From the NCBI GenBank assembly GCA_963921825.1, contig OY997590.1, forward strand, positions 59,448,012-59,512,011: a stretch of 64,000 nt of DNA, given 5' to 3'. Under the pieces are notes generated by a model. It saw nothing but the letters and a program-made list of their open reading frames with translations. It ran no database searches and was not told the DNA's origin. This DNA comes from Erodium maritimum. Lineage: Eukaryota > Streptophyta > Magnoliopsida > Geraniales > Geraniaceae. Made by a program: the position numbers and the translations under genes. Of this stretch, positions 36,524 to 47,200 are shown in pieces (positions within the stretch are counted from its first letter, which is position 1; each line of letters begins with the position of its first letter).

Positions 36524-37728
36524 TTTAATATATGCATTACTGATAAAAAAACAACCAAATCAACCTAGTTCAATGATTTTGCAAGTCAGTATAATCTGAC
36601 AATACACGTGGATCTTACAATTCATTGTGGTGCTGGTATACCCTCTCTTAAGCTTAAGATTTGTGTCCACGCATTTCCCCTTTATCGTTGTCTGTTTGGT
36701 ATTCATCTTCTTCTTACCACTTTCGTGATTAGGACTCGCTGGTTTAAGGTGTTGGCCGCTGGTGAGTGGTTTGGTCATTGTGCCTTTTAGCGGTTTACTT
36801 TCAGATTCAAATTTTGGGTATATGGTGTTCGGGTCGGTATTACTCACCAGAATTGCCTTTGTCGCTTGCAGTGTTGGCCGCCAAACCAATGTGGAGAAAT
36901 GCTAACACCACATGAAAAGTACAACAAACGTTGCATTTTTTTTGTATGTCTATGACCACAAATACAAAGATTTAACGAATAACCTAATAAATTTTTGTAT
37001 ATTTTGGATCACTGAGCTGTCATCTTCACAACCTGTGCCCAAATGGAAGCATTCGAGCTCCAATAAGCAGCCCTATTCTAATGTTAAACAGCAGAGATAT
37101 AGATGCTTTCAGACAGCATGCATATTCCACAAACACTAAATCCTTATACCAAAACTTCATCTCATGCAGCAACTTGCATATGATCCTTTCTTAACCTCAA
37201 GATTACTAAAATAAGGAATCATAAGCTATCTGTTACAGTAAGAAGTCCTACATGTTCTTCAGATATGCATCCTTACCAGTTACCAATGGTGCAGCAAGTC
37301 AAAATCACAGTTTCAGATTGATAACATGGTATGCTAATAATGCTGGAAAATTACAGATGATGTCAATTAAATTTGCACATGCATTCTCGGGTATTATGTG
37401 CAATTATTTTCATCCATAACTTCAGTTCTTCATGACTTCAAAGAAAAAGATGTTTCATAAAAGATCGATTCAAGACTTATTCAATCTACAATTTTATTCT
37501 GCTGCAATGACTAGATTCATCTAAGATTTTTACATCCAAATCTTGAGATCAACCGTCTTTAAAAAAATGCACTGCCCTAGTGCAGTGTTATGAGAAAAAA
37601 GACTGATAAAGGACAATCAAATCTTTGAGTGAGATATAAACTCCCATAGGCACCAAGGGCCACGGCAAACAACTAACAAAAGGTTGAAGCTTACCGGAGA
37701 GCAGAGAAAATCCGTACCAATATCAATA
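36524..37728. other. Spacer between Gypsy element and export-protein gene
   Basis: No gene. A stretch at about 36730-36890 contains GTCGGTATTACTCACC and GTGTTGGCCGCC, weakly like module A of the 14-16.8 kb repeat region. The part nearest 37728 should be the 3' UTR of the minus-strand export gene; TCTGCTCTCCG|GTAAGC (minus, about 37695) could be a donor for a 3' UTR intron. A short hairpin (CACTGCCCTAGTGCAGTG) lies at about 37571. Confidence 0.35.
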
Positions 37729-38980
37729 TCAATTTGATGAGCTCAAAGACTTCTTTAGAATTCGGAGGATACTCCACATGAAAGTTGAAATGAAGAAGAG
37801 GATAATACCAGTAATGATGGCATATTTGACACCAAGATTCACCAGCAAGTTTACCAGAAGGCCAGCCAGCACAACACCAAAGAAATTAGCAGACACAGCA
37901 GGCCAGAATGGCATATCAAGAATAGAAGCTATGATGGCACCTGTCCATGCTCCTGTTCCGGGGAAAGGTACAGCCACAAAGAGCATCAGACCAAGCCATT
38001 GGAACTCTTCCACTGGGCCAGCTTTCTCTTTGGCCCTCTCGAACAGTAAGTCGAGGAGTCTTGATGCTGACTGGTTCTTTCCAGCAAGGAAAGTGGCAAA
38101 TTTCTTCAGGTAAAGTATAATGAAGGGAACAGGAACCATGTTTCTGCAATCATAGCCCCACAAATTCCACAATGTGAATCCATATTAACAACGAACATCA
38201 AAAGCTAGATACATTCTTCAAATATAATTACCAATCACTCATAGTCCAAAAACTTCCACACTTGAACTACTATAACATAATTCAACCAACCAGGTTCAAG
38301 GAAGCATGAGCAAAGGGATAAAAGTTCAATAGATCACTGAAAATGCCTATGTCTATACAATCATTAGATATAATTGTAATAAAATTAAGGGACCACTAGT
38401 TCTTAGAACAAGATTGAAAGTTGACTTACCCAAGAACAGCCAAGACAGTGAGCAACACAGGTTTGAGTTGCATCCAATAACCAACAGGAATTGCACCACG
38501 AAGCTCAATTACAGGAAGTGTAGCAAGGGCAAAAACCACAGCCTCATCAGGCCAGCCCGAGCTCCTCAGAGCACTCGCAAACTTGAGGCCAAAGCTTGAA
38601 GCTTTAATTGAATCAGCAGCAGCATTCGCATCCCCGGAAGCCGCAAACCAAGCAAGTGACAGAGATGCCCAAACCAAAACCCAGAAGGCAAATTTGACAG
38701 GTCGGCCGTCGAACGACGGCGCAATCTCCGCATCCTCCTCGAAAACATCGAGTAACCCATCTGAAGAAACATTGGCAGCAACGATTGAAAGAACAGGGCT
38801 TGGAGGGTGGAAATTTTGGAATGTCAATAACCCATTTGAGGACCTCTGGAATAGAGGTTTTGGATTCTGGGTATCGAGGAAACGAGCTTGTTTCGGTGAG
38901 GTTTTGAGGCGAGTCTTCGAGAAAGAGGGTCTCGATGATGTCAATGGTGATGGGGATGCTAACACAGAAGCATACGCCAT
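37729..38980 (-). CDS. Plastid-targeted small multi-drug export (PF06695-like) protein
   Basis: Two coding exons: 38980-38430 (551 nt) and 38143-37729 (415 nt), giving 321 residues. The donor is GG|GTAAGTC and the acceptor TTGCAG|AAAC; the split Gly codon keeps the frame. The N-terminus (MAYASVLASPSPLTSSRPSF) is Ser/Thr/basic and nearly free of acidic residues, like a plastid transit peptide. A hydrophobic segment follows near residues 95-115. The conserved family core includes LPVIELRGAIPVGYW (about 158-172) and VPFPGTGAWTGA (about 240-251), with further hydrophobic segments to about residue 310. The family is annotated as putative small multi-drug export; the transported substrate is unknown. 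A plastid envelope or thylakoid location is inferred. I know of a similar Arabidopsis protein, AT2G02590, of about the same length. A 4-codon upstream ORF lies at 39039-39053. Confidence 0.9.
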
Positions 38981-39300
38981 TGAAGCCAGCTGAAGAATCC
39001 GGAGAGGCTCTCAAAATTAAGATTCAACAAATCAATTCTCAGCTTCTCTCCATGGCTTCGAGCTTGTAGGTAGTAGGGTCTGTGCGTTGGGTTTTTTTCT
39101 TCTCCTTTAGGTGTATTTGGAATGGCAGTTTTGGGGACACAAAGGTGAGTGTAGGTAGGTTTGTTATGGGCATAAACCAGTTTGTGAGAAAACAAATGAT
39201 AAGACAAGGTGATTAAGATTGATTGGGTGCTGTTTCTGTCCCCGTTGTTAGAGCATCCGCTGTCAAGATGATTTGTCGTCGATTTCATCCCCCTAATTCA
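38981..39300 (-). promoter_or_regulatory. Leader of the export gene with a tiny upstream ORF
   Basis: Minus-strand sequence before the ATG at 38980. At plus 39053-39039 it reads ATG GAG AGA AGC TGA in a strong start context (GCCATGG), about 58 nt before the main ATG. The transcription start is not visible, so whether this ORF is in the mRNA is inferred. Confidence 0.5.
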
Positions 39301-39800
39301 ACCCAAACAAAATGTAATTTTGTCTTGCGATTTGGGGATACGTTTGCAAATTGAATTCAAATGAATAAAATCGTAACCAAAACTAGTCAGTGGAAGATTC
39401 GATCACGAAGTCATTGATTTTAATTACAACAACCGAATACAAAAAATTCCCTCTCGTCTCTGTTATGAATTCATTGCTTTCCAAAGGTAGGAAAACAAGG
39501 AAAGAAGACACCCTAGAAACATGCTCATAAGAGCTACAAAACAAAGAAAAACAAAATCCAGAAAATAAGTAGGAGAAACAGACCGCCTCCTAGCCTATTT
39601 CATACACGGGTCCAAGCAAAAAAATCGGTTCGAAATCAGAACAGGGATTAGGACTTTTCTTGTCGGATCAGGGTTATCCTCGTCCGTACTACCCTCGACG
39701 TCCTTCAGCATAACTTGCGGATTGATCTGATCGAGCACACGAGGACCGAGGTTAACTGTCCTTTTAACAACTTTCGAGCTGTAACTCCAATCACCCGAAC
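39301..39800. other. AT-rich flank and probable LINE 3' part
   Basis: No host gene. On the minus strand, 39480-39600 is T-rich non-coding sequence like the 3' end of a plant LINE, matching the ORF1 relic to its right. I found no clear A-tail or target duplication. Confidence 0.35.
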
Positions 39801-39817
39801 TATTTTTTTTGCGATAT

Positions 39818-41285
39818 CTACCGTAAAGCTTCAGGAATTGCCTCCTTTATCAGTGCTAACCCTGGCCCTTGTCTGATAAAAAACAACTGGAGGAACAATT
39901 TTCTTCGGTTGACCTCTTTTTGGGCGTCCACGTTTCTTTGGTTCACCCACTGAGATCGGGGGTTTGGCCAAAGCTTCCTTCCAAGGACTACATTGTGCCC
40001 CGACCACCGAGTTCGCACCAACAAACGAAAACACTTGATGTGTGGGTTTACCTGCAGACAGAACGGGCCATTCCACAACATCGGGTTCTCCCGAGCATAG
40101 TGTCGGGCCCAAATCTGTACCAATGCGTTTAAAAACATCTGCCAAACTTGGACTCTTGTTGACCAGCTTCTGGGCCTTTTTGGGTAAGGCTTTATCAGAA
40201 TATCATCCTGAATGGGCCTGGTCTGATAAATCAATATCAGCTGGCACATTACCAGCACCATGCGATAAATGACGCGCAAATAAAGGGCACACAGGCCCGA
40301 TAACAGGCCCATCGATCTCCTCAACACGCGGATCAACAACGGATACTCCAATCCTGTTACCCTCCTTCTCCGCAACCTGCGAATCAATCATCAAAAATTG
40401 ATTTGAAGACGCCACCAAATCCGGAAAAGCGTGATTCACGGGATCACGACTCCCATTTTGAGAGGAAACAGCTGCAGGTCGGGATTTACCACCGTCGGAC
40501 TCCGGCGATACAGCTTGCCGGATCAACGACTTTGTCAGCGGCTCTTCACTCAGAAACTCCTAGCTGAAGCTCGGAGAAATCTTGGCTGGTTGAGTCTCAC
40601 CAATCGGCGAATGCCCATGACCCAACTCTTCTACATTATAGATGTTGTGTTTCACGTGGTCTGTGGTCGCAACACTGTTCCGGCGGCGAGCAAGGGCCAC
40701 GAATAGAACATAAACATTCACCTTGAAGCTATTCAAGCTTTGCACTGCCTGGTTTGTCGCTTCCTTCGAATGAAACCGAACAAAACCGAAATACTGGTTA
40801 GTACGATTTGGCCGGTGTGGAACAGAGACGGACTCGATTTCTCCAAAAGTTCCAAAAACGTCCTCCGATGTGTTATAGGGTAAGTTTCAAACAAAAATCT
40901 CATCCTCTAAAACCTTCTTCGGCCTCAAGATCCGCATGTCGCTTGCGTGTGGAACATCATCTTTCCCTATACCAGAATGATTGGATTGGAGTCTTCACCA
41001 ACCAGAACAGAGTCCTTCTCAGCATGGTCTTCTTGCTGATCACGTCGGCTCCGTTTCGGTCGAGGACGAGAGCCACCACATGACTTAGCCTCAACTGGCC
41101 GGATGAAAACAGAGTCACCCTCCTGCATCTTTTCTAACCCAGCGACCGCATGACAGTAACGACCGTACAAGGAAATCAGAGTTGAACAGAAGGCGGAAAA
41201 GGGGAGCAGCTCCCTACCCTTTTCAATCCGACGATGTTGCTTCCGGCGAGAATTCAGCTTCCGGCTCATCTCCTCCCAATTTCAA
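39818..41285 (-). pseudogene. LINE ORF1 relic with RRM and AT-hook-like motif
   Basis: Minus-strand pieces in several frames. An Arg/Lys-rich N-terminus (from about 41269: MSRKLNSRRKQHRRIEKGRE) is followed by an RNA recognition motif: EDEIFV and NLPYN (RNP2-like, near 40885), then QYFGFVRFHSKEATNQAVQS (RNP1 YFGFVRF, about 40800-40740). The C-terminal part has a KKRGRPKRGQPKK motif near 39930, like an AT-hook or nuclear signal. Plant LINEs of one class carry such an RRM in ORF1, which binds the element's RNA; a host RRM gene is a less likely alternative. No ORF2 follows. Internal stops and frame changes mark it as a pseudogene. Confidence 0.6.
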
Positions 41286-41343
41286 CTAATATGAGGAAAA
41301 CTTAATGATACCTCCACAACTCTTGCGGAAGAATGGTTTGAGA

Positions 41344-43037
41344 ATGGAGCTCTCTTCTGTAACCGCTGCTCCTATGCCGCATGCAACTGCTGTCGGAATT
41401 GTAGTCCCCGTGTTCCTATGTCCCATCCGATCGCAACCCTCGTAGACCATGCTTGGTATGGGGGATATATACCGATGGGACTTTATCCCCATACCACACC
41501 CTTTGTCTTCTCTCTCCCTCACCGTCCCTCATGCAGTCTCGCCGGCTTCTAGCCCGATCGCTTTGGGACCCCGAGCCTCTTCTCTGCCGATGGCGGCTGG
41601 GTCTTCTGGTCCGCGAGGTTTGTCTCCTTCTCTGACGCTCGGAGTCCTACGTCGAGATGAACTGGTGCGGGGGCTAGGGTGCCTTACGACCCACGCCAAG
41701 AAGCGGCCCCTCTTCGGCCGAATGTTAGCATGTCCCCCTGGGCTCACCATGACCTTGCTCTGGTGGCTGGGTTGGACGGCGCACGACCTGGAGGTGCGAC
41801 TCTGAAGTCTGCACCCCCTCTCTTCATGGAGGCGGGGATGGTCCGGGACGTGACGAAAACCTCTGCTTTCTCCTCGGTCACGATAGTAAGGATCCGATTT
41901 CAACGCCTGGTATGTGATCGCTACGGGGTACGGCGGAGTACGGTGGAAGCTTCCTCCATGTTTGTTCCTCGTGGCTGGGCACGGAGGCGGAGTAGGGTTT
42001 GGACACCCTACAACGAGATCGTTTTCTGTCCTGCTTATGGGGTTGGTGGCCCTCTGTCTCTAGAGTCGAGGAGGGAGGCGCCGGATAACATGGAGCCCAC
42101 TGTACGAAGGAGAGTACGAACATCAGCATCAATACGGTACTCTCAGACACACCTCCTCGCGTACAAGAGAGGTCTGTTGCGGTACAATGCAACGAGAGGG
42201 CCTCGCCCCCGCGTCAGACAGCTGGTGGTTCAACACTCTTTCCCTGCTTGGGTGGCGTCGCAGTCCTCTAGCGATTATGGTGGAGATAGTGATACGTTGG
42301 GTTGGGAGTTGGAGCATGTGACCCAAATCCTGGTGACAATGGATCCAATACCTAAGGCTCGGTTATCTCGAAGAAGGGGGACCTGGGTAACAATGGATCT
42401 GATACCTAACATGGGTCCCTGAGTTCCCACCTGGGAGGCCAGCCAGGTGCCCGCGACAGGCCCCCCTGGGTGGTCCTACATAAAGCCCATGCTTTTGTAC
42501 ATGGGAACATCCGGCGAGGGGTGGGTGGAGATCAGCTCTATTTTCATCCAATTGCTGCCCATCTGGAGCGTGTTGGATTTGGATGTGGTGGACGCACCCA
42601 CCCAAGAGTGCGAGCTGTGGAAGATCCGGCGCCTTTGGTTAGTAAAGCGCAATTTCCGAAGTATTGGAAAGGTTGACGCCTGCATATGGCTGGGACGCCA
42701 AGTCACCGATGGGGGAGATGCTCCGCTGGGAGGAATGATTCACCACCTGAGCATCGGGGACTGGCCCTGGGAGGGGTCCCTAGACGATTCTTTGCCTACA
42801 ACCACCACCAATACTGTAGAGGCCCCCCAGGATCTCCGGTATCCCGTTCCCCCTCCCCGTCTTCTACCTTTGCCCATGAGGCGTCAAAATATCGTCTATG
42901 ACGGTTCTGGTACTAAAAGGTTCAGTGAACCATTGTTCGTTCACACATGCCTTTCGTGGTCGAGGAGCATGTTCCTCTAGGCATTTCGATGTAATTGTTC
43001 TTAACAAGTTATAATATTGCAAGTTTCATTCAAAAAC
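41344..43037 (+). repeat. Left arm of giant inverted repeat
   Basis: About 1.69 kb whose reverse complement recurs at 45208-49784. Matches include the outer end (ATGGAGCTCTC..., 41344), CGTCGAGATGAACTGGTGCG near 41650, and the inner end with CGATGTAATTGTTCTTAA near 42990. Long open frames (41679-42422 and 42447-42980) are Arg/Pro/Trp-rich and match no family I know. Because both arms share the best frames only in part, they may be decayed LINE 5' sequence or another element gene. This arm carries no solo LTR and so shows the empty site for the one in the right arm. Confidence 0.85.
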
Positions 43038-43379
43038 ATTACAACAACCGATTATCCATCACCGCGTGTTTGATTTGTCGATTCTTAAACAATTCTTTTG
43101 TCTCTAATAATTCTTTCATTCCTCTATAGATCCGGCACCATCATTCTCATTTTCACCTCCCTCATTTTTCAATACCTCTTCCTGTATGTCTCTATGTCTA
43201 TTACTCCCCTCTGGTACATTCTTTTCTGGAAAGATTAGCTTCGGATCACTGCCCATTCATATTCAAACATGGAGTAAAGAATTGTGGGCCTCGCCCAAAC
43301 AAATTTATAAATACTCGGCTGTAGCATCCCGACTTTCTCTTGGATACACTTCGATTTTGGTCCTCCTATGAGGTTAGTG

Positions 43380-44290
43380 ACGTCCACACTCCATCTTAAG
43401 CTCCAAGATACGTCTTTTGAGGAGAGACCTCAAGCAGTGGAATTTTCTAGTCTTTGGGAATTTAGACCACCAGATTCAAGACTCCTCCTCCACCACTGAA
43501 TCTCTTGACTCCATCCTTAAAGATCGATTATTGCCCCCATCTGAGAGATCAGAGAGGTCTTTAGCCCAAGCAAATTTGCTCCGATTGTTGTTCTTCTCTA
43601 AATTCAGGTGGCAAAAATCCAGGTTGCACTAGCTGTCTTGTAGAGACCATAATTCATCTTATTTTCGCCATCATGCCAACCTCAATGCAGAAAGAAGCAG
43701 AATTGTTGAGCTCTCTACCCCATCAGGCATCCTCACGGATCCTGACATTATTAAAACTCACGACTCTTTTTTTTTGCAGATATTTTCAACGACAATCTGG
43801 AGGTTCCTCTCATGCTTCCTAATCTGGCCTTCGCAATCATATCCCCGACCCAAGCATTTGCCATTGAGTCATATTTTGAAGAATATGAAGTACTCCGAGC
43901 TATTCTATCGATAAATGAGGAAAAGGCCCAAGGGACGAATGGCTTCTCTCTCAAATTTTACCAGAAATCTTGGCCGATTATCAGATTTGAGGTGATGAAC
44001 TTCCTCAATAATTTCCACATAACACGCCTCTTAGGAAAATCAATAAGCTCCTCCTTCATCACTTTGATCCCAAAGGTATCGGCTCTTTCCTCCCTAGGCG
44101 ACTTTAGGCCAATAAGTCTCCTCTCCAGCCCCTACTAAATCTTATTGAAGTTGTTGGCAGCCCATCTTAATCCTCTTCTTCCTATGCTAGTGAGCGACTT
44201 TCAGTTAGATTTTGTGAAAGGAAGGAAACTCTCTAACTCAGTTTTAATAGCAAATGAGATTATCTTCCAAGCTAAAAAACAAAATTGAAG
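43380..44290 (+). pseudogene. LINE ORF2 fragment between the inverted arms
   Basis: Plus-strand pieces typical of the segment between endonuclease and reverse transcriptase in plant LINE ORF2: LKQWNFLVFGNLDHQIQ (43430), a RIVELSTPSGILTDPD stretch near 43700, and the RT start LRAILSINEEKAQGTNGFSL with FYQKSWPIIRFEVMNFLNNF (43890-44010), FITLIPKV and DFRPISLLSSPY (44090-44140), then a DFVKGRKLSNSVLIANEII motif (44205-44265). The consensus GPDGF is changed to GTNGF. Stops and frame shifts are present and the catalytic palm downstream is missing. No target duplication or A-tail was found. Confidence 0.85.
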
Positions 44291-44401
44291 CTTATGGGCC
44301 TTTAACCCCCGTTATTTTTTTTGCTTCAACCAGTTTGTAATTTTGTTGGTATTCTATCTAAGTTGGAATCTCCTATGTATCCGGCGTGAGAGGACAAATC
44401 T

Positions 44402-44990
44402 AATAAGTGATAAAAAACAAGTAATGAGGTGATAAAAATCATGTTCAATTTTGATAATAAGAGTGATAAACTAGAGTTTAGTGTTGATAAAAAAACATGT
44501 GACGGGGTGATAAAACACATGTAATTTAGTGATAAACATATTGTTTAGTATTGATAAAACTAGTGCTTAGTGTTCATAAAAAACATGTGATGAGCTGATA
44601 AAAAAACATGTTCGGTTTTGAAAAATGAGGTGATAAAACTAGTGTTCAATGTTGATAAAACCAGTATAAAGTGTTGATAAAACCTACCCAGATATTTTTT
44701 TTCAAATCAGCCGCAAAATAGTGTTGATAAAAAAACATATGACGCGGTGATAAAATACATGTAATTTAGTGATAAACATAATGTTTAGTATTGATAAAAC
44801 TTGTGCTTAATAGTGTTCATAAAAAAACGTGTGATGAGGTGATAAAAAAACATGTTCGGTTTCGGAAAATGAGGCGATCAAACTAGCGTTCAATGTTGAT
44901 AAAACCAGTGTAAAGTATTGATAAAACCAGTGTAAATTGTTGATAAAAATTACACAGGTATATATTTTTTTAAATCAGCCTCAAAATATT
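44402..44990. repeat. GATAAAA satellite with higher-order copies
   Basis: Dozens of GTGATAAAA / GTTGATAAAA words spaced about 20-25 bp apart. They form two larger copies, about 44481-44720 and 44721-44990. Each starts GTGTTGATAAAAAAACAT, runs through ACATGTAATTTAGTGATAAAC and ends near AAATCAGCC. Non-coding. Confidence 0.85.
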
Positions 44991-46566
44991 TATTTTTCAT
45001 GCTTCAAAACATATTCATCACTGATCTTGATAGAAAGCCCTTGAAAAAACAAAAATATTGACGCAAGTTTGAAGCCAATCTGAGTTCAAACGAAGCAGGA
45101 AAAATTAAATTAATGAATTGGTAAAAAAATATAATATGATAGTTTTACTAAAAATCCTCTACCACTTACCTAAAAATACCGTGCTTTTATAGTCAACAAA
45201 TCAACAACTTTTTTGAACGAAACTTTGAATATTATAACTTCTTAAGAACGATTACATCGAAATGCCTCGAGGAACATGCTCCTCGACCACGAAAGGCCAG
45301 TGTGAACGAATAATGGTTCACTAAACCATTTAGTACCATAACCGCCATAGACGGTATTTTAACACTCCATAGGCAAAGGTAGAAGACGGGGAAGGGGAAC
45401 GGGATACCGGAGATCCTGGGGGACCTCTACAGTATTGGTGGTGGTTGTAGGCAAAGAATCGTCTAGGGACCCCTCCCAGGGCCAGTCCCCGATGCTCAGG
45501 TGGTGAATCATTCCTCCCAGCGGAGCATCTCCCCCGTCGGTGACTTGGCGTCCCAGCCATATGCAGGCGTCAACCTTCCCAATACTCCAATAGTTGCGCT
45601 CCTACGAACCAAAGGCTCCGGATCTTCCACAGCTAGCGCTCCAGGGTGGGTGTGTCCTCCACCTCCAAATCACCACGCTCTTGTGGCTGGCCTCCCTGGT
45701 AGGAACTCGGGGACTCGGGTTAGGTATCGAGTCCATTGTTAACCTGGTCCCCCTTCCTCGAGATAACCGAGCCTTAGGTATCGGATCCATTGTCACCAGG
45801 ATTGTGGCCACATGCTCCAGCTCCCGACCCAACGTATCACTATCTCCACCATAATCCCCAGAGGACTACTGCGCCACCCCAACAGGGAAAGAGTGTTGAA
45901 CTACCGGTCGTCTGACGCAGGGTCGAGGCCCTCTCGCTGCATTGTACCGCAACAGACCTCTCTGGTACGTCGGGAGGTGTTTCTGAGGGTACTGTCACGC
46001 CCCGATTTCAGCGAACCGAACTCGGGACGCGAACTTTTAAAAACATGAACACTTGAAACCTGTTTTCAATAAAAGCTTTGACATTTCCATTTACTTCTCA
46101 AAATAATAGCATTTACAATACAAAAACGTCCCAACAAGTGGACAAGGTACAACATCCGTCACTAGACTCAACAAAAGTAAAGACCAGACTCCGCTCCAAG
46201 CTCCATGAACTTCAAGAGCTAACCTAGTCCGTCCGGTGATCAGTACCTGTAGGAAAAGCAGCTAGGGGTGAGCGTTCGCTCACCTCCACGGATAACAGAC
46301 TGACTATGGCATAATTAGCAGAAAAAGCCAGTAACACTAAAACCAAACCCAACACCGGGACTACAGTCCCCAACTCAAGTACCCAACTGACCCACAACCC
46401 GTCACCTTCCTCAACAGACTCGACACTCGATAAAAACAGTGTAGACCCAATACAACTATCGACGACCTCCTCAAGGACTCGAACGAAACGACACAACACC
46501 AAACAAGATCACAAAGGATCGCACACCAGCTGCTCAGTAACCAATCTCAATCAGGTCAGGGTTCGA

Positions 46567-46912
46567 CCTATCGCAATTCCTCGACACGAAGTCGGATCAG
46601 GCTGTCGACCTTTCAAACTCGCAATTCCTCGACACTAAGTCGGATCAGGCTGTCGACCTTTAAAACTCGCAATTCATCGACACTAAGTCGGATCAGGCTG
46701 TCGACCTTTAGAACTCGCAATTCATCGACACTAAGTCGGATCAGGCTGTCGACCTTTAAAACTCGCAATTCATCGACACTAAGTCGGATCAGGCTGTCGA
46801 CCTTTAGAACTCGCAATTCATCGACACTAAGTCGGATCAGGCTGTCGACCTTTAGAACTCGCAATTCATCGACACTAAGTCGGATCAGGCTGTCGACCTT
46901 TAGAACTCACCA
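46567..46912. repeat. 48-bp tandem repeat, about seven units
   Basis: Unit begins GCAATTCATCGACACTAAGT and contains CGGATCAGGCTGTCGACC. About seven copies, the first two slightly divergent. The open frame across it is repeat, not a gene. Confidence 0.92.
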
Positions 46913-47054
46913 CCCCAGGTAACCACAATCACAATCACAGGCAAGTTCAATCACACAGGCACTCAAGGCCACTCAAGACACCTCAATAGTCAAGACTCGG
47001 GTTCAACAACCCCACGGGCACTCACTGCCACTCAAGACACCAAATTAAATACAC

Positions 47055-47200
47055 GGCTCTCATGGCCACCCCGACTCAACAATTAAATACGGGCTCTCAA
47101 GGCCACCCAAACTCAACAATTAAATACGGGCTCTCAAGGCCACCCAAACTCAACAATTAAATACAGGCTCTCAAGGCCACCCAAACTCAACAATTAAATA
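47055..47200. repeat. 37-bp tandem repeat
   Basis: Unit contains AACTCAACAATTAAATAC and GGGCTCTCAAGGCCACCCA; about three full units after a divergent first one. Confidence 0.88.

Noticed and set aside
37729-38172. Reading the export gene's second exon as a separate protein starting MWNLWGYDCR
   Set aside because: The first codons come from the intron; the acceptor at 38144/38143 fits the first exon's phase exactly.
46613-46864. Open frame with repeated LRVLKVDSLIRLSVDE (minus strand)
   Set aside because: It is the translation of the 48-bp tandem repeat inside a solo LTR. The unit length is a multiple of three, so it stays open by itself.
46567-46912. CRISPR-like regular repeat
   Set aside because: Head-to-tail 48-bp units with no unique spacers, in a plant LTR.
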